Source: Larix sibirica
Lineage: Eukaryota; Streptophyta; Pinopsida; Pinales; Pinaceae
Assembly (NCBI GenBank): GCA_004151065.3
Contig: NWUY0300001806.1
Span: forward strand, 1-20,032
Reading direction: 5' to 3'
DNA: 20,032 nucleotides
The translations under genes and the position numbers were made by a program. This document shows positions 19,069 through 20,032 of this stretch, piece by piece. The notes under the pieces are model-generated. The model had not been told where the DNA came from. It saw nothing but the letters and a program-made list of their open reading frames with translations, and did no database searches. Position 1 is the stretch's first letter. Each line of letters starts with the position of its first letter.

Positions 19069-19697
19069 TGTACTTCCTACGTGCAATCTTCCTTCCTGTG
19101 TGCATTCTTCCCCAATTGTAGTTTAATTTGATAGTTGAATGACAAATATTTGTTATTAAAGACTCTAGAACATGTCTCTAACCTAATTTTGTTTATTTCT
19201 AAAATTAAGGTGTGTGCTTTCCTAAGAAGGTTCTTTGACATCACTTGTAATGAATTAACCCCATAATAACAAATTAAAATGATAGAATGTGATAAAATAC
19301 CAGTGCTAAACAAAAAATGCAAGAGAGAAATACATAAAATATGAAAAAGAACCCTTGTATTAGTGATATCCAAAAGAGAAAGAAAATCTCACTTGCTTCT
19401 TCAAGGGGGAAACCTCTTATGAGAAAATCTCCAAATAAAGTAACAGTCCTTGACCACATTACACAACCTTCTACTCTCTATATAATGCATCAATAGTAAA
19501 AATCATAAGTACCTGTATTACCACTATTGAAGAGGGTCGATCACTTAGTAGTTCTTACTTAATAAAAATGACTCTTTTACATTAAGTAACTATCAATTAA
19601 CTATCTAATAGGCCTTATTCAAAGATTATGTTCTCGTACATCAATAAAATCCTCCTAAGTATCCTCAAAGTAGAGGGGTTAGTGTAGGACCCTAACA
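19069..19697 (-). repeat. 5' LTR of the minus-strand element
   Basis: In minus orientation it begins TGTTAGGGTCCTACACTAAC at 19697 and ends GTACA at 19069, 629 bp. A TATA-like TTATATAGAG lies near 19480. The first 20 bases equal the start of the 3' LTR at 14901; the rest does not align by eye. There is no second copy in the window. Confidence 0.65.
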
Positions 19698-19845
19698 TAA
19701 CCCTTCCAAGGTTCCCAAACACTTCTCCCAAAGAAGTCAAGGTTTCTCATCCAACAATCCCAACAATTTTAAAAACCTATCCAAAGACCACACCACAATT
19801 GAAGTATTGACTCCCCCTTGAACCTAGAATAATGTTAGCAATATA
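19698..19845 (-). other. Leader of an incoming LTR element, cut by the minus-strand chromovirus
   Basis: It lies between a primer site at 19856-19846 and the LTR start at 19697. Sequence such as TCTAGGTTCAAGGGGGAG follows the primer site. No open frame is seen; it is probably the 5' untranslated part of the element whose LTR enters from the right edge. Confidence 0.4.
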
Positions 19846-19856
19846 GCTCTGATACA
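19846..19856 (-). other. Primer-binding site of the incoming element
   Basis: Minus-strand TGTATCAGAGC equals the initiator-Met primer site with one G missing. It stands directly after an LTR-like CTACA end. Confidence 0.55.
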
Positions 19857-20032
19857 TGTAGAAATTTTCTGCACCAGGGCAATTAATGCAACTCAAAAAA
19901 ATTCATCTCTTTATTAAAGGTTTCCCAGATCTTAGCCTTGTGAATTTTCAGCCTTAGGGTGGTTATGATATATAAATAAAACAAAAATAACAATGAATAA
20001 TATTTCACCTCTTAACAACCCCAATCAACAAG
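19857..20032 (-). repeat. 3' part of an LTR running off the window
   Basis: In minus orientation the sequence ends AAAATTTCTACA directly before the primer site. TATATATCA and T-rich stretches lie upstream. The beginning of the LTR is outside the window, so neither family nor length can be given; the CTACA end followed by TATCAGAGCTA is common in Ty1/copia elements. Confidence 0.45.

Larger units (their letters stand above)
16527..19697 (-). mobile_element. Truncated minus-strand Ty3/gypsy element, related to the complete chromovirus
   Basis: Reading right to left: 5' LTR (19697-19069), decayed primer site, leader, gag (about 18403-17480), protease (about 17165 on) and the lead-in to reverse transcriptase. 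The frame stops at 16527 with no polymerase, integrase or 3' LTR. Gag and protease motifs match those of the + strand element closely (GWVT(Q/R)MEHYFSLHGI, GLPPSLGEH), but the LTR is different except for its first 20 bases. The chromovirus placement is by resemblance, since the chromodomain region is absent. Confidence 0.8.

Noticed and set aside
19077-19459. Two minus-strand open frames of 98 and 61 codons
   Set aside because: Both lie inside the 629 bp LTR of the minus-strand element, have hydrophobic or random composition, and show no known domain.
1-20032. An intact undescribed functional system
   Set aside because: Every coding region with family resemblance is broken by stops, frameshifts or lost catalytic residues; nothing in the window forms a working gene set.

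Overview
The window looks like intergenic DNA from a large, repeat-rich land-plant nuclear genome. It is AT-rich, has no intact host gene, rRNA, tRNA or CRISPR array, and consists almost entirely of old, broken retroelements nested in one another. The elements are a plant-type LINE with a DUF4283 plus zinc-knuckle ORF1 and Ty3/gypsy chromoviruses primed by initiator-Met tRNA. A gymnosperm (conifer-like) source fits the style of the LINE and chromovirus remnants, but that is an impression from family resemblance, not a demonstration.

Layout. Positions 1-199 may be the 3' end of another LINE, closing in a short A tract. About 615-8030 is a decayed + strand LINE: ORF1 (615-2165), endonuclease (2166-2818 and 3266 onward) and reverse transcriptase (about 6440-8030). 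It is interrupted twice. The first interruption is a 442 bp solo LTR (2824-3265, near-perfect 5 bp target duplication) that fell inside the endonuclease Ser-Asp-His motif. The second is about 2.6 kb of non-coding DNA (about 3860-6440) with degenerate repeats and an LTR-like end.

Positions 9133-15345 are a structurally complete + strand chromovirus: two 443-445 bp LTRs, primer-binding site, leader, gag, protease, reverse transcriptase, RNase H, integrase, C-terminal chromodomain, polypurine tract and a 4/5 matching target duplication. All its enzymes are dead. It belongs to the same LTR family as the solo LTR. It landed in an unidentified minus-strand coding remnant whose two halves (8441-9127 and 15351-16006) rejoin in frame when the element and one target copy are removed.

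Positions 16527-19697 are a second, minus-strand chromovirus of related coding capacity but different LTR, carrying 5' LTR, leader, gag and protease and stopping before the reverse transcriptase. At the right edge (19698-20032) the end of yet another minus-strand LTR and its primer site enter the window.

Nothing here appears able to act as a working gene set. The interest lies in the nesting order, in decay marks that look like cytosine-methylation damage at the CHG context typical of plants, in a leader open frame shared by both chromoviruses, and in a few unexplained segments.
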